The notes: generated by a model not told the origin, from the letters alone. A DNA stretch of 64,000 nt from Sebastes aleutianus (GCA_916700875.1 CAKAKS010000302.1:42501-106500), one strand, 5' to 3'; counted from the stretch's first letter, positions 47,101-59,432 are shown. A program made the numbers and translations.

Positions 47101-50100
47101 AAATGTGATTTTTTTTAACGTGAATGTCAGTTAACCCCCTTCCTTCTCTTCCTTTCTGTTCAATTCAGAGAAAGAGTCAAGATCTCAACGCACAGTCTGC
47201 CACAGCTCCTTCCAGAGGCAAAACCCTCCCCACGCCGGTACAACTTGAAAATGTACACATTCTGGAAATGACCGAGACCTTGTTTAAACCTGGTGTTAAC
47301 GTACTTCTTGTGTGATCACACAGCTGTCGGGCCATGCTGAACTGCATGGGAATCCAGAAATAAACAACCACGACATAAAAAAGGAAGATGCCGATCCGGT
47401 CGTGCAGATCACATCTGGAAGTGGTTTAACACACAGTGTGTCCAAATGTTTGTCGGGTGTATGCACTGGACTTGTCAAGCCACATTTCAACTTCAAATCT
47501 TTCAAGGTAGCTGGTGTTTTCTGTTTATGTTGTAATCTCTCATGTTGTGCTGAAGATGGATTATTGATTATTGATTATTATTAATGAGCTTTCATTATCT
47601 GCAGGTGTAAAATAAAATATTTAAAAAAATAAAGCAGCTAACGCAACAAGGAAGAGGTGAAAGTTGTTGATGCAGGCAGTTAAGACTCCTGAAGACACAT
47701 TTTTAGTTGTGAGTGTAAACCCAGTGGAGTTGCAGCTGATATGTGTCTGTTGCATCTTAATACCATGCTTTATGTTATGTTTTAATAGGGCGTTTACATT
47801 GGACTAGTTTAACCTGGAGATAAACAGAAATAGGTAAAAACCTGCTTAATGTGAAATGCTGTGGCTATTAAACCAGACACAGTCTTGGCTCATATCAGTG
47901 AACAGATTGTAGATAATATTAAGATGGGACTGCTTCATGAAACAAAACTGGAGTAGCTTTTAATCATTACATTGCTGTGCATTTTTGAAAAACTTGAACA
48001 CATGCCTCTCTCTGGTCTGAGTGGAATCAAAACTTGTGTGGAAACAAAAATTCTGATGTGTTTTGGTCTGCTTGTACTCATTTTAAGCCAAATGTCTTTA
48101 ACAACGTTTGTTTGCTGCAGAAGAGGAAAGTAGATCCCGTCCCCTTGGCGACTCAGGTATCCCCGGCCACCCCCGTGCCCTCCCTGCCAAGTTCAGCTGA
48201 AGCCTCTCAGGCATCTGTTTTTCCTGCTGTGAGGGAGACCAACACTTTCAAGTCCCGCGAAGATCATGAACAGATCTCCTCGCTCACAACGGTAAGAAAA
48301 TCCGTTTTGGATTCTTAAATATTTGGCTTGAAGTATTTTTTCACTGGCTATTGTGTAACGTCTCATTTCTTTATAACGATAGAACGGCACCGCCCGACGA
48401 CTCATCCCCTCGCAGCCCGGGAGGAAGAGGAAAGCTAATTGTGGGGGAACTGACGAGGTATATAACTTCAGTATATTTCATCTTTACAGTAGGCTTATTA
48501 TTTCCTCATGTCAAATATATACCTTATGTCAGTGTCTCTGCATGTTTTTGGTTTTGAAAATACACAATTTAATCTTAATTTTGAGCACTTCAAAATAAAA
48601 TGTATACCGTATACATAGAGTATTACATTCTACACCTTAGTCAAAGAACACATTTTATTTATGTTCATCATTTACATCAGTAATAACAGCCAAAATGACC
48701 ACAAATACTGCCTTTATTAATATGAGCAGGATTAATGTTTTGCAGACATCTTTGTCAGAAAAAGAATTCCAAATTTAAGAAAAGAATTTAACATATTTCT
48801 CAAATGAATGCTTTTCCCCTTTTCTTTTTTCATCATGCTTATTTCTATGTAATCATCCTTAGAAAACACAAGTATGTTGACAACTAATATTTTAATTAGT
48901 TAATTTTGTCACAATTCCCTATTGTTTGGTTTCATGTTTCTGGATTAGTTGGAAATAAACACAATTGGCCTACAACATACCAGCAAGTATTGGGGACATT
49001 TTGTGTATTACAGCAAAAAGAATAATGAATTCATTGTCAATTAATTTTGTATTACAACATATTTATAATATTTGACAAAATAATCTGAGATGTATATTCT
49101 TTGTTTTTGAGAGAATGGTGGTGTCACCCAGCAGAGGATTACATACATTGATTACATACATTTAACAAGGCCGTTATAAAAAGATTTAAAGGTCCCATAT
49201 TATGCTCATTTTCAGGTTCGTATTCAAATTTTATGTTTGTAGTAGAACATGTTTACCGACTTTATTTTCCTCATACTGTCTGCCTGAATATACCTGTATT
49301 CACCCTCTGTCTGAAACGCTCCGTTTAAGCACATTTCAACGGAATTGCGTTGCTAGGTAACAGCTTGGGTTCATGTTTACTTCCTGTGAGCTGATGTCAT
49401 TCACGTACACTGCAACAGGAAATAAGCTGGGACACATTTAGAATGTTTAAGTTTAAAATTGTGTTATGGTCTATATATATTGTACATTTGTGACATCACA
49501 AATGTACAGAAATCCTGACGGCTTGTTTCAAATGCACAGTTTCTGAATACAGGCTGTGTATTACTTCATGGATTGAGCTTTTTGATACTTTCACAGTATC
49601 TATACTGTATATAGCACCTAGACTTGCTTTAAAATAAAAAACACATGAAAATCAAACTTTTTACAATATGGGACCTTTAATGTCACTAAACGAAGCAAGT
49701 CAGACCTTGGTTTTTGTAGGGTTTCTATTCACTCTGGCTATTTGCTCGAGATGAGCAGCTCCGTTGTGTTGAGTTTAAATTGCAGTGGGTTTATCATACA
49801 AGTTAACAAAACAATCCGTCAAACCCTCATAAAATAATCGTCCATAATCGTGTTACACTGAAGTTCAGTATTGCTTTCAATCTGCCCCTCAACCAAACTG
49901 TTCAGTGTAGATGAGAACCATTTATTTCCCTCTTTAGTTTCTAAAAGCCGTTGTTTTTTGTGTCTTTTTCTGCTAGATGATAAAGGTTTTGCAGTACAAC
50001 AACCCTCAAAGTGCCAGCGTCTTTCTACCACCACCAGAGGTCTGTTATACTTCCTGTTATTGCCCGTTGATTGTGTGTTGCTGTGCAAATGCATCTGTGT

Positions 50101-53100
50101 CTTAGTGGGTCCAATAAAACGAGCTTACAGCAGACCAAACTTTAGTCCTTTTGGTAATGTGTGCAGCCACTGTGATTATCCATGTTACTTATTTATAGAA
50201 ATCTTAAAATACAAATGCTCCATATGATCAAGCAGCTTGTTGTTTGTCTAATGTTCACATTGTTTTCCATCAGGATTCCCAAGACAGTTCGGACGGCATC
50301 CCGTCCGCGCCCCGCATGACGGGCAGTCTGGTGTCCGACCGCAGCCATGACGACATCGTCACCCGGATGAAAAACATAGAGTGCATAGAGTTAGGACGCC
50401 ACAGACTGAAGCCCTGGTACTTCTCGCCGTACCCGCAGGAACTCACCACATTGCCCATCCTCTACCTCTGTGAATTCTGTCTCAAGTACCTCAAAAGCCT
50501 GAAGTGTCTCCAGAGGCATTTGGTAAGAATCATCAGTATGTCGCCATCTTAAGCCCTTAATCTCTCGCTGTTGGATTGTTGCACATTTCGCTTACCTCCT
50601 TTTTTCTTTGACAGACAAAATGTAATCTAAGACATCCTCCAGGCAACGAGATCTACCGCAAAGGCACCATCTCATTTTTTGAGATTGACGGCAGGAAAAA
50701 CAAAGTAAGTAACAGGATGTTTTCCTCTCTCCTCAACATTTTTTATTTTTACAACATATGTTTGTTATGATTGATATATGTCTATTTTATATTTCCAGAC
50801 GTATTCCCAGAACCTGTGTTTACTTGCTAAGTGTTTCCTGGACCACAAAACCTTGTATTACGACACAGACCCTTTCCTCTTCTATGTAATGACAGAGTAT
50901 GACTCCAAAGGCTTCCACATAGTGGGCTACTTCTCTAAGGTACACAAGTTGTGCAAATCATTTTTAACTACTGTTAGTGTGTATGTACAGTCCACTCGTA
51001 ACAGCTTGGAAACAGGTTCCCGAAACTGAACTTTTTTTTTCCATGTGCAGGAAAAAGAGTCGACTGAAGATTATAACGTAGCCTGCATCCTGACCTTGCC
51101 TCCCTACCAGCGGAGAGGCTACGGCAAACTGCTCATTGAGTTCAGTAAGTGTCGTATAAAACATAGCGGCACAATGTTCAGTAAATACATTCAAATACTT
51201 TGGGCATTTTCTATGTTCACCTGGCCTGTGCTGATCTGTTCACTGTGTGTTTATTTGTCAGGTTACGAGCTGTCCAAGGTAGAAGGGAAGACGGGGACGC
51301 CTGAGAAGCCTCTTTCTGACCTCGGTCTTTTGTCCTATCGCTCCTACTGGTCCCAGACCATCTTGGAAATTCTCATGGACCTTAAACCTGACAACGGAGA
51401 AAGGCCGCAGATCACCATCAAGTATGTGACTCTTTGCGGCGTTTTATCTCAACCTTTAATTGTCTCCAAAGAATAATTGTTCACAACAGCAGTTTAATGA
51501 TTGGCTCACTTTTCATTTGACCTCCAGTGAGATCAGTGAGATCACAAGTGTAAAGAAAGAAGACGTCATTTCAACGCTCCAGTACCTCAACCTCATCAAC
51601 TATTACAAGGTGAGAGACCAACGCTGTGTTCCAGTTTTATTTCCTTCATCCTCAACCCTGCTCTTTCTCATTTCATCTGCAGCATGGTGGTCTATCAATT
51701 AACAACTTAAATTAATGGTGCATCAGTGGTGACCTCTGTCCGAAATGGAGATTTTTCACCCCTATACTTTGGCACGGAAGGCTTTCTGAAATGCCTTACA
51801 ACCTTTGTAAAACACTAGAAGCAGTCGTAAAAACAGTGACCCTCCACACTTCTGTCATCAGTCTTCACACAACTTTCCATTCAACTGTAGTTTCAGATGT
51901 TTTGAAACTTTGTGAATGTTTTTAATGTCATTATAGGGAGAAGCATTGTTTACATTTTTCTATCAAATAAAAGTGAAGAGAATTTAATAAAAGGTTTTAT
52001 GAATGATGATGAAATCAGCAATATTTGACGCCAAAGGTCACAGGTAGCTGATATAATACACTAGTGGTATCCACTCAGATCACATATTGATGTAGCCAGA
52101 TGTTATTTTCCCCCAAAAATGTGGAGTAGTTCCCATATCCGTATCGGAAACGCCTCCGTTACAGCCTAAAATGCTGGATTGGGTATCGGTGAGTACACAA
52201 TTCTATGCACGGATCCAATATGTTATCATATCATTTATTAGCTCACGTTAGGGGTGTTTATTGAGTATCGTGATATTATGTATATTTGTATATATTGTAT
52301 CGATTCTCAACAACATGGTATTGATTTTTAATATCTAATAATAGTAATAATAGTTTACATGCAAAGATGAACTCAGTCAGTACTTTTGTTCTTTTGCAAA
52401 GAGATGCACCCTCTCTGTGTATGTGTCCTCTAAAAGTAGTGATAAATGATTCCACTGTTCTGATTGCATAAAACTTTTTCTTACTCAGATTTTATGCATA
52501 TGGCGGTGTGTTCTTTATACTGTGACAGCTTTCCTAAAATTAGATAGAATTTGATATTCTCAGTATACCGCCTTGCTCACAGTATCGCAATATATTGAAT
52601 CGTTACCCCTGTATCATGATGCCCATCGTATCCCCAGATTCTTGCCAATACGCAGCCCTACATCCTTGGCTGAAGAACTGTCATGGCCATTTTCAAAGGG
52701 GTCCCATGACCTCTAACCTCAAGACATGTGAATGTAAATGGGTTCTATGGGTACCCACGAGTCTCCCCTTTACAGACATGCCCACTTTATGATAATCACA
52801 TGCAATTTGGGGCAAGTCATAGTCAAGTCCGCACACTGACACACTCATTTTGTTATGCTAAATGCAGTACCTGTGAGGGTTTCTCGACAATATCTGTCAT
52901 TGTTTTGTGTTAATTGATTTCCAATAATAAATATATACATACATTTGCATAAACTAAGTCTATATTTGTCCCTTTAAGGTACATTTTGAACAGGTAAAAA
53001 ATGTGCAATTAATCGCGATTAATCATGGACAATCATGCGATTAATGGCAATTAAATATTTTAATTGATTGACAGCTCTAATATATAAGTAGATTTTTTTG

Positions 53101-53416
53101 TTTTTAACGCATTGATAACTGATCGGTACTCGGCCGATAAGCAAGTTCAGGTATCGGAATCGGTATGGGAAAGAAAAAATGGTATCCGAAGAGCTCTACA
53201 AAATTGTATGCAGTTTGCTCTAGAAAATGTGATGTTGAATTTTGTCTAAAAATGTGACTCCGTCTCGTTTCTTGAATCTAGGGCCAGTACATCCTGACTC
53301 TTTCAGAGGACATTGTGGACGGGCACGAAAGAGCGATGCAGAAGAGACACTTGCGCATAGATCCAAAATGCCTTCACTTCACACCTAAGGACTGGAGCAA
53401 GAGGGGCAAGTGGTAG
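41196..53416 (+). CDS. kat5: Histone acetyltransferase KAT5 (Tip60), MYST family
   Basis: Catalytic subunit of the nuclear NuA4/Tip60 complex; acetylates H4, H2A and ATM in transcription and DNA repair. Exons: 41196-41216, 41296-41362, 46198-46266, 46384-46520, 47169-47237, 48121-48291, 48383-48457, 49977-50039 (candidate cassette), 50274-50522, 50615-50704, 50799-50939, 51051-51144, 51262-51421, 51528-51609 and 53282-53416. They join to 540 residues, or 519 without the cassette. Order: chromo-barrel domain (EGCRLPVLRKN, LYYVHYIDFNKRLDEW), variable linker, C2HC zinc finger (LCEFC...H...C), then the MYST domain with catalytic Cys in VACILTLPPYQ, acetyl-CoA loop QRRGYGKLLIEFSY and PEKPLSDLGLLSYRSYW. 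It ends HFTPKDWSKRGKW. An in-frame ATG two codons upstream (41190) is also possible. The exon 5 donor could instead be at 47252. Which teleost paralogue this is cannot be told. Confidence 0.96.
41381..41408. repeat. Short (GCTAA)n tandem repeat
   Basis: Five-base units gctaa, about five copies, just inside kat5 intron 2. Confidence 0.85.
41482..45475. repeat. Four dispersed copies of a kat5 intron block
   Basis: A block (gtgtttttaagttgaatgct ... aactagacatctctcaggga ... catcaggctgttgtttacaa ... cttgttttgacaggtcaaat) is present at about 41482-41625 (partial), 41640-41905, 44637-44900 and 45185-45475. The minisatellite 41905-44565 lies between copies two and three. The copies differ by a few percent and small indels. 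Confidence 0.85.
41905..44565. repeat. Composite 21-bp + 15-bp minisatellite in kat5 intron 2
   Basis: Two unit types, gaacatatacaggcatatta+a (21 bp) and gaacatatacattaa (15 bp), often alternate to give a 36-bp higher-order period. Variants include aggtgtatt, aggcatatgaa and runs of 21-mers alone (42120-42560). All unit lengths are multiples of three, so long open frames cross the array on both strands (repeating NIYRHIK or MFLICLY). They are not genes. Confidence 0.97.
45840..46022 (+). mobile_element. LINE 3' end with GATTCT-type tail
   Basis: cttgtatgtgcacatgtact followed by aatctgaatctgattctg is the characteristic 3' end of an abundant fish non-LTR element. It lies 175 bp before kat5 exon 3. 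Confidence 0.55.
47324..47506 (+). other. kat5: Possible alternative kat5 exon (61 codons)
   Basis: An open stretch bounded by cacacag and ttcaag/gtagct, phase 0 at both ends, lies between constitutive exons 5 and 6. It reads LSGHAELHGNPEINNHDIKK and so on. Human KAT5 has an alternative exon at this position, but the peptide here does not resemble it. The support is positional only. Confidence 0.3.
49186..49680. mobile_element. TTAA-bounded MITE in kat5 intron
   Basis: Starts TTAAAGGTCCCATATTATGC and ends ATATGGGACCTTTAA, so it has inverted ends with TTAA at each extremity, 495 bp long. No transposase. Its internal sequence has a divergent relative in hinfp intron 5. Confidence 0.75.
49977..50039 (+). 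other. kat5: Candidate kat5 cassette exon (21 codons)
   Basis: Acceptor ttttctgctag, donor gag/gtctgt, 63 bp, phase 0 at both ends. It encodes MIKVLQYNNPQSASVFLPPP plus E, between the GGTDE and DSQDSSDG exons. A similar insert is what I recall from some fish Tip60 proteins; it is absent from the main human isoforms. Including or skipping it keeps the frame. Confidence 0.65.
52080..53210. repeat. Nested repeats in the last kat5 intron
   Basis: An outer element with tatcggtgagtaca-type sequence near 52180 seems to resume near 53115 (gatcggtactcggccgataa). It ends at about 53203 with gagctcta. Inside lie one element from about 52250 (taggggtgtttattgagtat) to 52662 (aatacgcagcccta) and a second from about 52670 to 53080. 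The second ends aattgattgacagctctaa and shares sequence with the abcg4 intron 4 repeat. Borders are approximate. Confidence 0.5.
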
Positions 53417-55441
53417 AGTCCCGGCCCCGGTTCACTGAACGCCCCCCCACCCCAAACCGCCACACGGAAGACTTGAAGCAAACAGCGGATCAAATTTAAG
53501 GTTTTTGTTTCTCAACGAGAACCTCGAAACCTTTTTGAACCCAGGACTCCTCTTCAGATAAGAAACAAATGAACACGAATTGTCACTTGAGATGCATCAG
53601 CTTTTATTGTGAATATTCATTATATATTGTGAATTTAAAAAGCTCTCAAACTTGGGGACAAAAGAGAGACTGGTTAACAGTGACACCGCCAAAATATACA
53701 ACACACCTTCTACTGTGTAAAAGATCCTGTTTATGACCGACAGTGCGTTAAAAGTGAGATGTGGTGTCTGTTTAATAGTGTAAATTAAAGCCTCAAATGG
53801 CAAACATACAGACCACCGGATGGAAACAAGATGGTTGTTTTATAGATAATAATTTGAGTTCTACAGTGAATCGCCTCATCTGTTGACGAGTCAACATTAT
53901 GTAAAAACCACATTTCTTTTCCTTAAATTCAACAAGGAAAGGTTCTTTTGTTTGTTTTGCTTTGGCCAACACAAACATACGTGTGACTTTGTCTTCATCC
54001 TTTTATATCTGCCACACAAAGAGTTTCAAATGTGGTCGTCACAATTATTAATGTACCCCACCCCACCCCACAGTGTGGCTCTATCCAATAACATCACTTA
54101 AGTTTGTCTTACAACTCATATTTAGGAAACCTTAGTTAATGACACAAGTACAAGACTTGTAGCACTCCTTAAACAATAGGACAACTAACGTCTGCAGCAC
54201 TCCAAAATGTTGTCATCACGCTCTAGTTTGAATATAGATTTTTGTACAAAGTGTGCAAATCATCTCAAACGCCTCTTCCTGGGCACACAAGTTTAGTTTG
54301 TAAACGGGAGAAGGTACAAGGAAACTAATTTTCTGATCTGTTTTCGGAGTACAAAATTTTAAATTCTGATCTCAACGCACAGATAGCAATTTTCAGTTTA
54401 TTGTGATTGTCCTCCAGTGCCTGAATTTTATTGTCTTTCAACGAACAGAGAGGTTCTTGGAGTAATATGGCTCACTTGTAAAAACAAAACAAAATGTATA
54501 TTCAAATAAACAGCTCGGATGCAGACAAAAGATTTAAACATCTACAGTTATAATGTCGCATAGGAACCAACGTGGTCAATTCAGGTTTGTTATCTTTCAC
54601 AGTCGTAGCTCTGCTTTAATTTCCCATTGTTCTAAATAGTAGGAAATATTTATTCTCTTTGTCTGTGATCATTCAGGTGAATCTTCCTCTTTTTTTCAGA
54701 TAATCCCTCATCATCATCATCTGTACAGTGTGCAATGAGACAAATCAATCCCCTGAGTTAAACATATGTTCCCCCCCATAACTGTACATACTGGACCTGA
54801 TTGTAAAAAAAAAAAAAAGCTTAGAAAACAGAAGCCATGTTGAACTGTTAGAGGAATGTAAATTTTGTGTACAGTTGTCTTTAGTGTCTTTTTTTACTTA
54901 ATGTAAACTAAACTGGCTGCACAATATCGACAGGAAAAGACGTACAAGTGGTATCTTATTTTCATTTTGTGTTTTATGTTTACATGTCACAAAGGACGAT
55001 GGATTTCCCCTGTTGAAATTATTTAGTATATCTTTAAGTGAACACACAGTTGAGAGTATGATTTGAACGTTTGATATAAAAAGCTTGTTGAATTGATAAA
55101 AAAAAAATCTTAAAAAAACATGAAAGTGTCATAAATGTCTTTTTAAAAGGTGAGTCTTTCTCCTGTTCAGTGTGCAGTATTTTTATTGGCAGAGAGAACC
55201 GGGTTCAACTGTATGTACAGGTAAGGTCATGTTTAACGGATGTCACTAATATACTAATATATTATTAATAATATAATACACTAATAGATAATATATTAGA
55301 GATCCCTGACATTACTGTCTCACATCTGTAAAATGAAAACCCCTGCAGAGCTGCGTAGAAAATAACTTCAGTCTGTTCGTAGTGTGAGAGATTATCATCA
55401 AGATGAAATCAATGCAATGTGTCATATATACTGAACTGTCG
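53417..55441 (+). other. kat5: kat5 3' UTR and downstream spacer
   Basis: No coding exon follows the stop. AATAAA at 54505-54510 is a plausible kat5 polyadenylation signal. Short poly(C), poly(A) and TA-rich tracts are the only other structure. Confidence 0.45.
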
Positions 55442-56157
55442 TTAAAGCAGCAGTGGGTAGAAATGGAGCAAATATGATTAAAAAAGTTATTTTTTATAAA
55501 CTATATCCTGACAGTAGTACATGAGACAGGTAATCTGATAAAAAATCATGTGCCTTTGTGTCCTCTGGTTCTCCTAACGGCATCTGCAGGATTTCGCAGA
55601 CCGGAGGAAAACAACTAATCAGAGCCGAGCTGGAGCCTGCCGTCTCTGAGCAGCTGTCAATCACTCGCAAACTCCGATCAAATATTAATCAATATACTGT
55701 TACTGTAATGCCTATTTCTCTCCTCAAATGTTTTCAGAAACATCTTGTAGTGCACTGTTTAGTTGTAAAATGAAAACGTTTCTGCCATGTTGAGATCAGT
55801 TGAAGAAATACCAAGCACCGCCCACCAGCCGAAGCAATTTTTTCTCATTATACAGCTAAACAGTACAAGATGTTTCTGAAAACATTTCAGGCGAGAAATA
55901 GGCATTACAGTAACAGAATATTAATTCATATTTGATCAGCGCTGCCTAGTTTGACCGTTTGATTGGAGTTTGTGAGTGATTTACAGCTGCTTCCGTTGAA
56001 TGAACGCTCTCTCTCTGATATGACCTGTGATTGGCCAAAGCCTCCCGTCACTAGATTTTTAAAGTCTAAAAACAGAGCCATGAGGAGGTGCAGAAGTCTA
56101 TTTATCTCTCAGAACACTTGAGTTAAAATTTTAACTTTCTGCCTACTGCAGCTTTAA
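55442..56157. mobile_element. TTAA-bounded palindromic MITE, copy 2
   Basis: Begins TTAAAGCAGCAGTGGGTAGA and ends TCTGCCTACTGCAGCTTTAA. It contains the same hairpin as the dpagt1 intron copy: tactgttactgtaatgccta near 55695 and its inverse near 55900. It is longer and better preserved than copy 1. Confidence 0.8.
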
Positions 56158-56186
56158 GCTCCTTTATCAGCAGGTCTGTATAATAT

Positions 56187-56200
56187 CCACCAGGTGGCAG
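56187..56200 (+). promoter_or_regulatory. CTCF-like motif
   Basis: CCACCAGGTGGCAG matches the CTCF core consensus fully, on the plus strand, immediately right of the TTAA-bounded element. Confidence 0.45.
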
Positions 56201-56320
56201 CATTAGGAGTTTCCCTTCTTGTGCGTGCAAAATGGCATTACCAAAGTTTCAGCTGAAATTAGCCAATAGAGATGCTTGTTGAGCGGAAACCTAACTGTTG
56301 TAATTATATTACAGCTGGTG

Positions 56321-58536
56321 AGGAAGTGGGGACATTTGCACGACATGGACACCTGCAGTGGATCAAGTCTGGTTTTCCAAGCTACAGGTAAATGCATAAC
56401 TATTTAAATATGATCCTAAACCGAGTGAGTACCTTAATGTTAGTGCTGCATGAGTAAGTTAATTGAACGTTTTCCTAAACTAGTTTATTACTGCACTGAC
56501 CCACTAGGTAGGTAAACAGTTGACAAACCTTCACTAACATGCAGCTTCTTCTTCTGCAGGGTCATTCTCTGCTCTGTCTGCAGCTTGTCAGTGCTGCTCA
56601 GGCCTGAAGCTGTTTAACTTCTGCAATTCAGGTTTGAGTTATCAGCCTCTCTCCTCTCAGCTCTGGTGAAACCTCCCAAACATCACATCACACCCATTTC
56701 TCTCTCTGCACCTGGCAGAGCCACACCAGCCCCCCTGAGGGCCCAGAAGAATTTCACACTAATCTAACATCCTCACCACGTTTACTCATTTGGGCAGCTC
56801 TTCCTCACATTCACTACATTTCCTCATCCTGATTCCTGACTGGTGGCAGATTGTGTTTTTATCTGGGCCTCTGAGATCCAAGAATATTTTTTTATTATAG
56901 AAATACAGGAGCCAGATATACAAACAATGATATTTCCTGCAGAGTTTGCATTGCCTCAAAACCACTCAGGCACATCAATGATGAGTAAAAACAAAATTTA
57001 AACTCAATAAAAGCCAGCATGCAGTATGATGGGCAAATGAGGAAAAAAATACCAAGCAATAATAGGTTTTAACAGGTAAGATAAAGACAGTTCATAGTAT
57101 ATTTGTGTAGGTATATAGAGTCTATATTGAATGTCCTTTTCCTGCCTGTTAGTAAGAGATGTTGTGAATGGGGAAATAAGAGTGATTTAATGTGACATTT
57201 TGCTTTTTATATTATATTTTTGTATATCTGGCTTGTTTTTACTCAGAGAAAATATAGCTAGTAGGGTTGCAACTAACAATTATTTATTGTCGATTAATCT
57301 GTCGGTTATTTTCTCGATTAATCGATTAGTTGTTTGGTCTATAAAATGTCATAAAATGGTGAAAATATCGGTCAATGATGTCCTCAAATGTCTTGTTTTG
57401 TTTACTGTCACAGAGGAGTAAAGAAACCAGAAAATATTCACATTTAAGAAGCTCGATCAGAGAATTTTGACTTTTTTTTTTTCCTTAAAAAATTACTCAA
57501 AACGAAAAATCGATTATCAAATTAGTTGGCGAATAATTTAATAGTTGACAACTAATCGATTAATATGTTCATGGAGCATATATTTGTATTCTGGGGGTAA
57601 CGTGCCTATGCGGAGGGTAGTTTAGTTTATTTATTTATTGTGTTGAGTTGAATGTGCTACTTATTTTTTGTACTGTAATGACCTTGTGCCTTTTCTACTT
57701 TTTTTCTTAAAGCTGACTCGGTGTAAACTGCTCAGAATTCCAATGTACTTAGGTGTAAACGGCAAATAAAACTCTTGAATCGTTGCAGCTCTAAAATAGA
57801 GGCCAGCCTATGGCTTAAACAGTCAGTTTGGAAAACGATTTGTAAAAATTATTAATTGTTTGAGGCACTTTTCAAGCAAAAATTCAAATATTCTCTGGTT
57901 TCAGCTTCTTAATGTGATGATTTGATTTTTTTTTTAGAAGATTATATACTGAATATCTTTTGGTTTTGGACAGTTAGTCAGACAAAAGTTTAAGAATGAG
58001 CCGGGGTTTTTATTGTGCTGACGGCCCATTTTCTACCTTTGTTTCATGTGATGTCTTATTAAATGTAATAACATGTCATAAGAGGGACGAATGTGTTTCT
58101 CTGCAGAGCTGTGAGCGTTTGAGTCTTCGTGGTTTTAGTGGAACATTTCCACACGGTGTCACTGTAGCACTGAATGTCCAAAATGACCTCTGGTGTGACG
58201 AACAGTTTGAGAGGCTCAGACCATCACAAATCATGCTCCAGCTACTATATAAACCCCAGTAAATCACGTGTAGAGTGTATTAATATATTGTATAATCTTT
58301 GACTTCCTTAAACCAGCCATAATTTTCATGTTTTAATTATGTAGTTCAAGATATCCATGAACACATTGCCACGTGGAAATGTTAGGTGACGTTTGAGTAA
58401 TTTAACTTGTATATGAGGTAATGACTTGTTTTTTTATTGGATTATCTTTTAGATGGAAACAACGCTGGACGCCGGAGGAGGCGACAAAAACTCCAAAAAG
58501 CAGCTCCTGACGGCGGCGGATGAACACACACTGAGG
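56321..58536 (+). other. Exon-like segments, possibly 5' exons of a gene to the right
   Basis: Three short segments have both splice signals: about 56314-56387 (attacag ... ctacag/gtaaat), about 56561-56630 (ttctgcag ... attcag/gtttga) and 58453-58536 (atcttttag ... ctgag/gtatgc). The last starts with ATG and reads METTLDAGGGDKNSKKQLLT. It does not join in frame to the first two, so these would be non-coding. I do not recognise the peptide. Confidence 0.25.
57262..57793. mobile_element. hAT-like MITE interrupted by a LINE 3' end
   Basis: Ends TAGGGTTGCAAC and GTTGCAGCTCTA form the inverted repeat. Internal gattaatcgattagttgttt and similar stretches are typical of this very common fish element. 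At about 57565 it is broken by some 210 bp ending gcaaataaaactcttgaatc, a LINE-type 3' end, after which the MITE terminus resumes. Confidence 0.65.
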
Positions 58537-59391
58537 TATGCTTGTTTTTAAAGAACACCGTTTAACTGCTATCAACTAGTGCCTCTGTTTTCATTCCTCT
58601 TATCTCTTCAAGGCACACACACCACCAACAACGCAGGCCTCTCCTCCCTCCCCCGCCCCACAACCCCCAGACCAGAGCCACTGACCTGGTAACACACACG
58701 GCCATATGGTACGACCAGGACGGGACTCGGTACAGTAATTAGGGGGGATGGTGCCGGACACTTGGCTCTGCAGCAGCATGACTCTCCTCTCCTCTCATGA
58801 ACATCATTGCCCAAATTCTCAGGTATGTGTTCTTTAAAGACGAATGATGGGGAAGGAAAAGCTGTGTTGTTACACTCATTGTTCTTAAGCAGGTTGTTTG
58901 TTATGGTCTCGACCCACACTGGCTGCGTTTGGGGAGTACACAGAGGTCTCTACAAAATAAACAAACTGTCAAACACACACACTGCCACTTTTCACCTTTG
59001 ACCCCGAGTGAGCCTTTATCTCTCTCGTGCAGAAATGTCTACTTTGGCACAGAGAAATGAGACTTTAAATGAGCGTGTTTGAGTGCCTCTTTCCATTAAT
59101 ATAATAGTGAAGAGAAAGATAGAGAAACTGTGGGAGGCGACTATCTTGATTCAATGTTGCATCAGCATCTAATCTTCCACATTTCTGCCTGTGCGTGTCA
59201 TGTTATTATACGAGGAGTGCTTGATTCAGCACATTTTATAAACGCAGTCTTGCCACTGAAGCATTTTGAATGCTCAGTTTGAGACCCAGAGAGCTCTCCT
59301 CTTGGCCGCGGCTGTCCGTCGCTTCCTCAACCTCTCTCTGACAAGGAGATGAGGAGGAGGAGGAGGGGGGAGGAGAGAGGCCGGGTAAAGC

Positions 59392-59397
<6 letters not shown>

Positions 59398-59428
<31 letters not shown>
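59398..59428. repeat. (GA)n microsatellite
   Basis: About 15 GA units in a purine-rich stretch. Confidence 0.9.
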
Positions 59429-59432
<4 letters not shown>

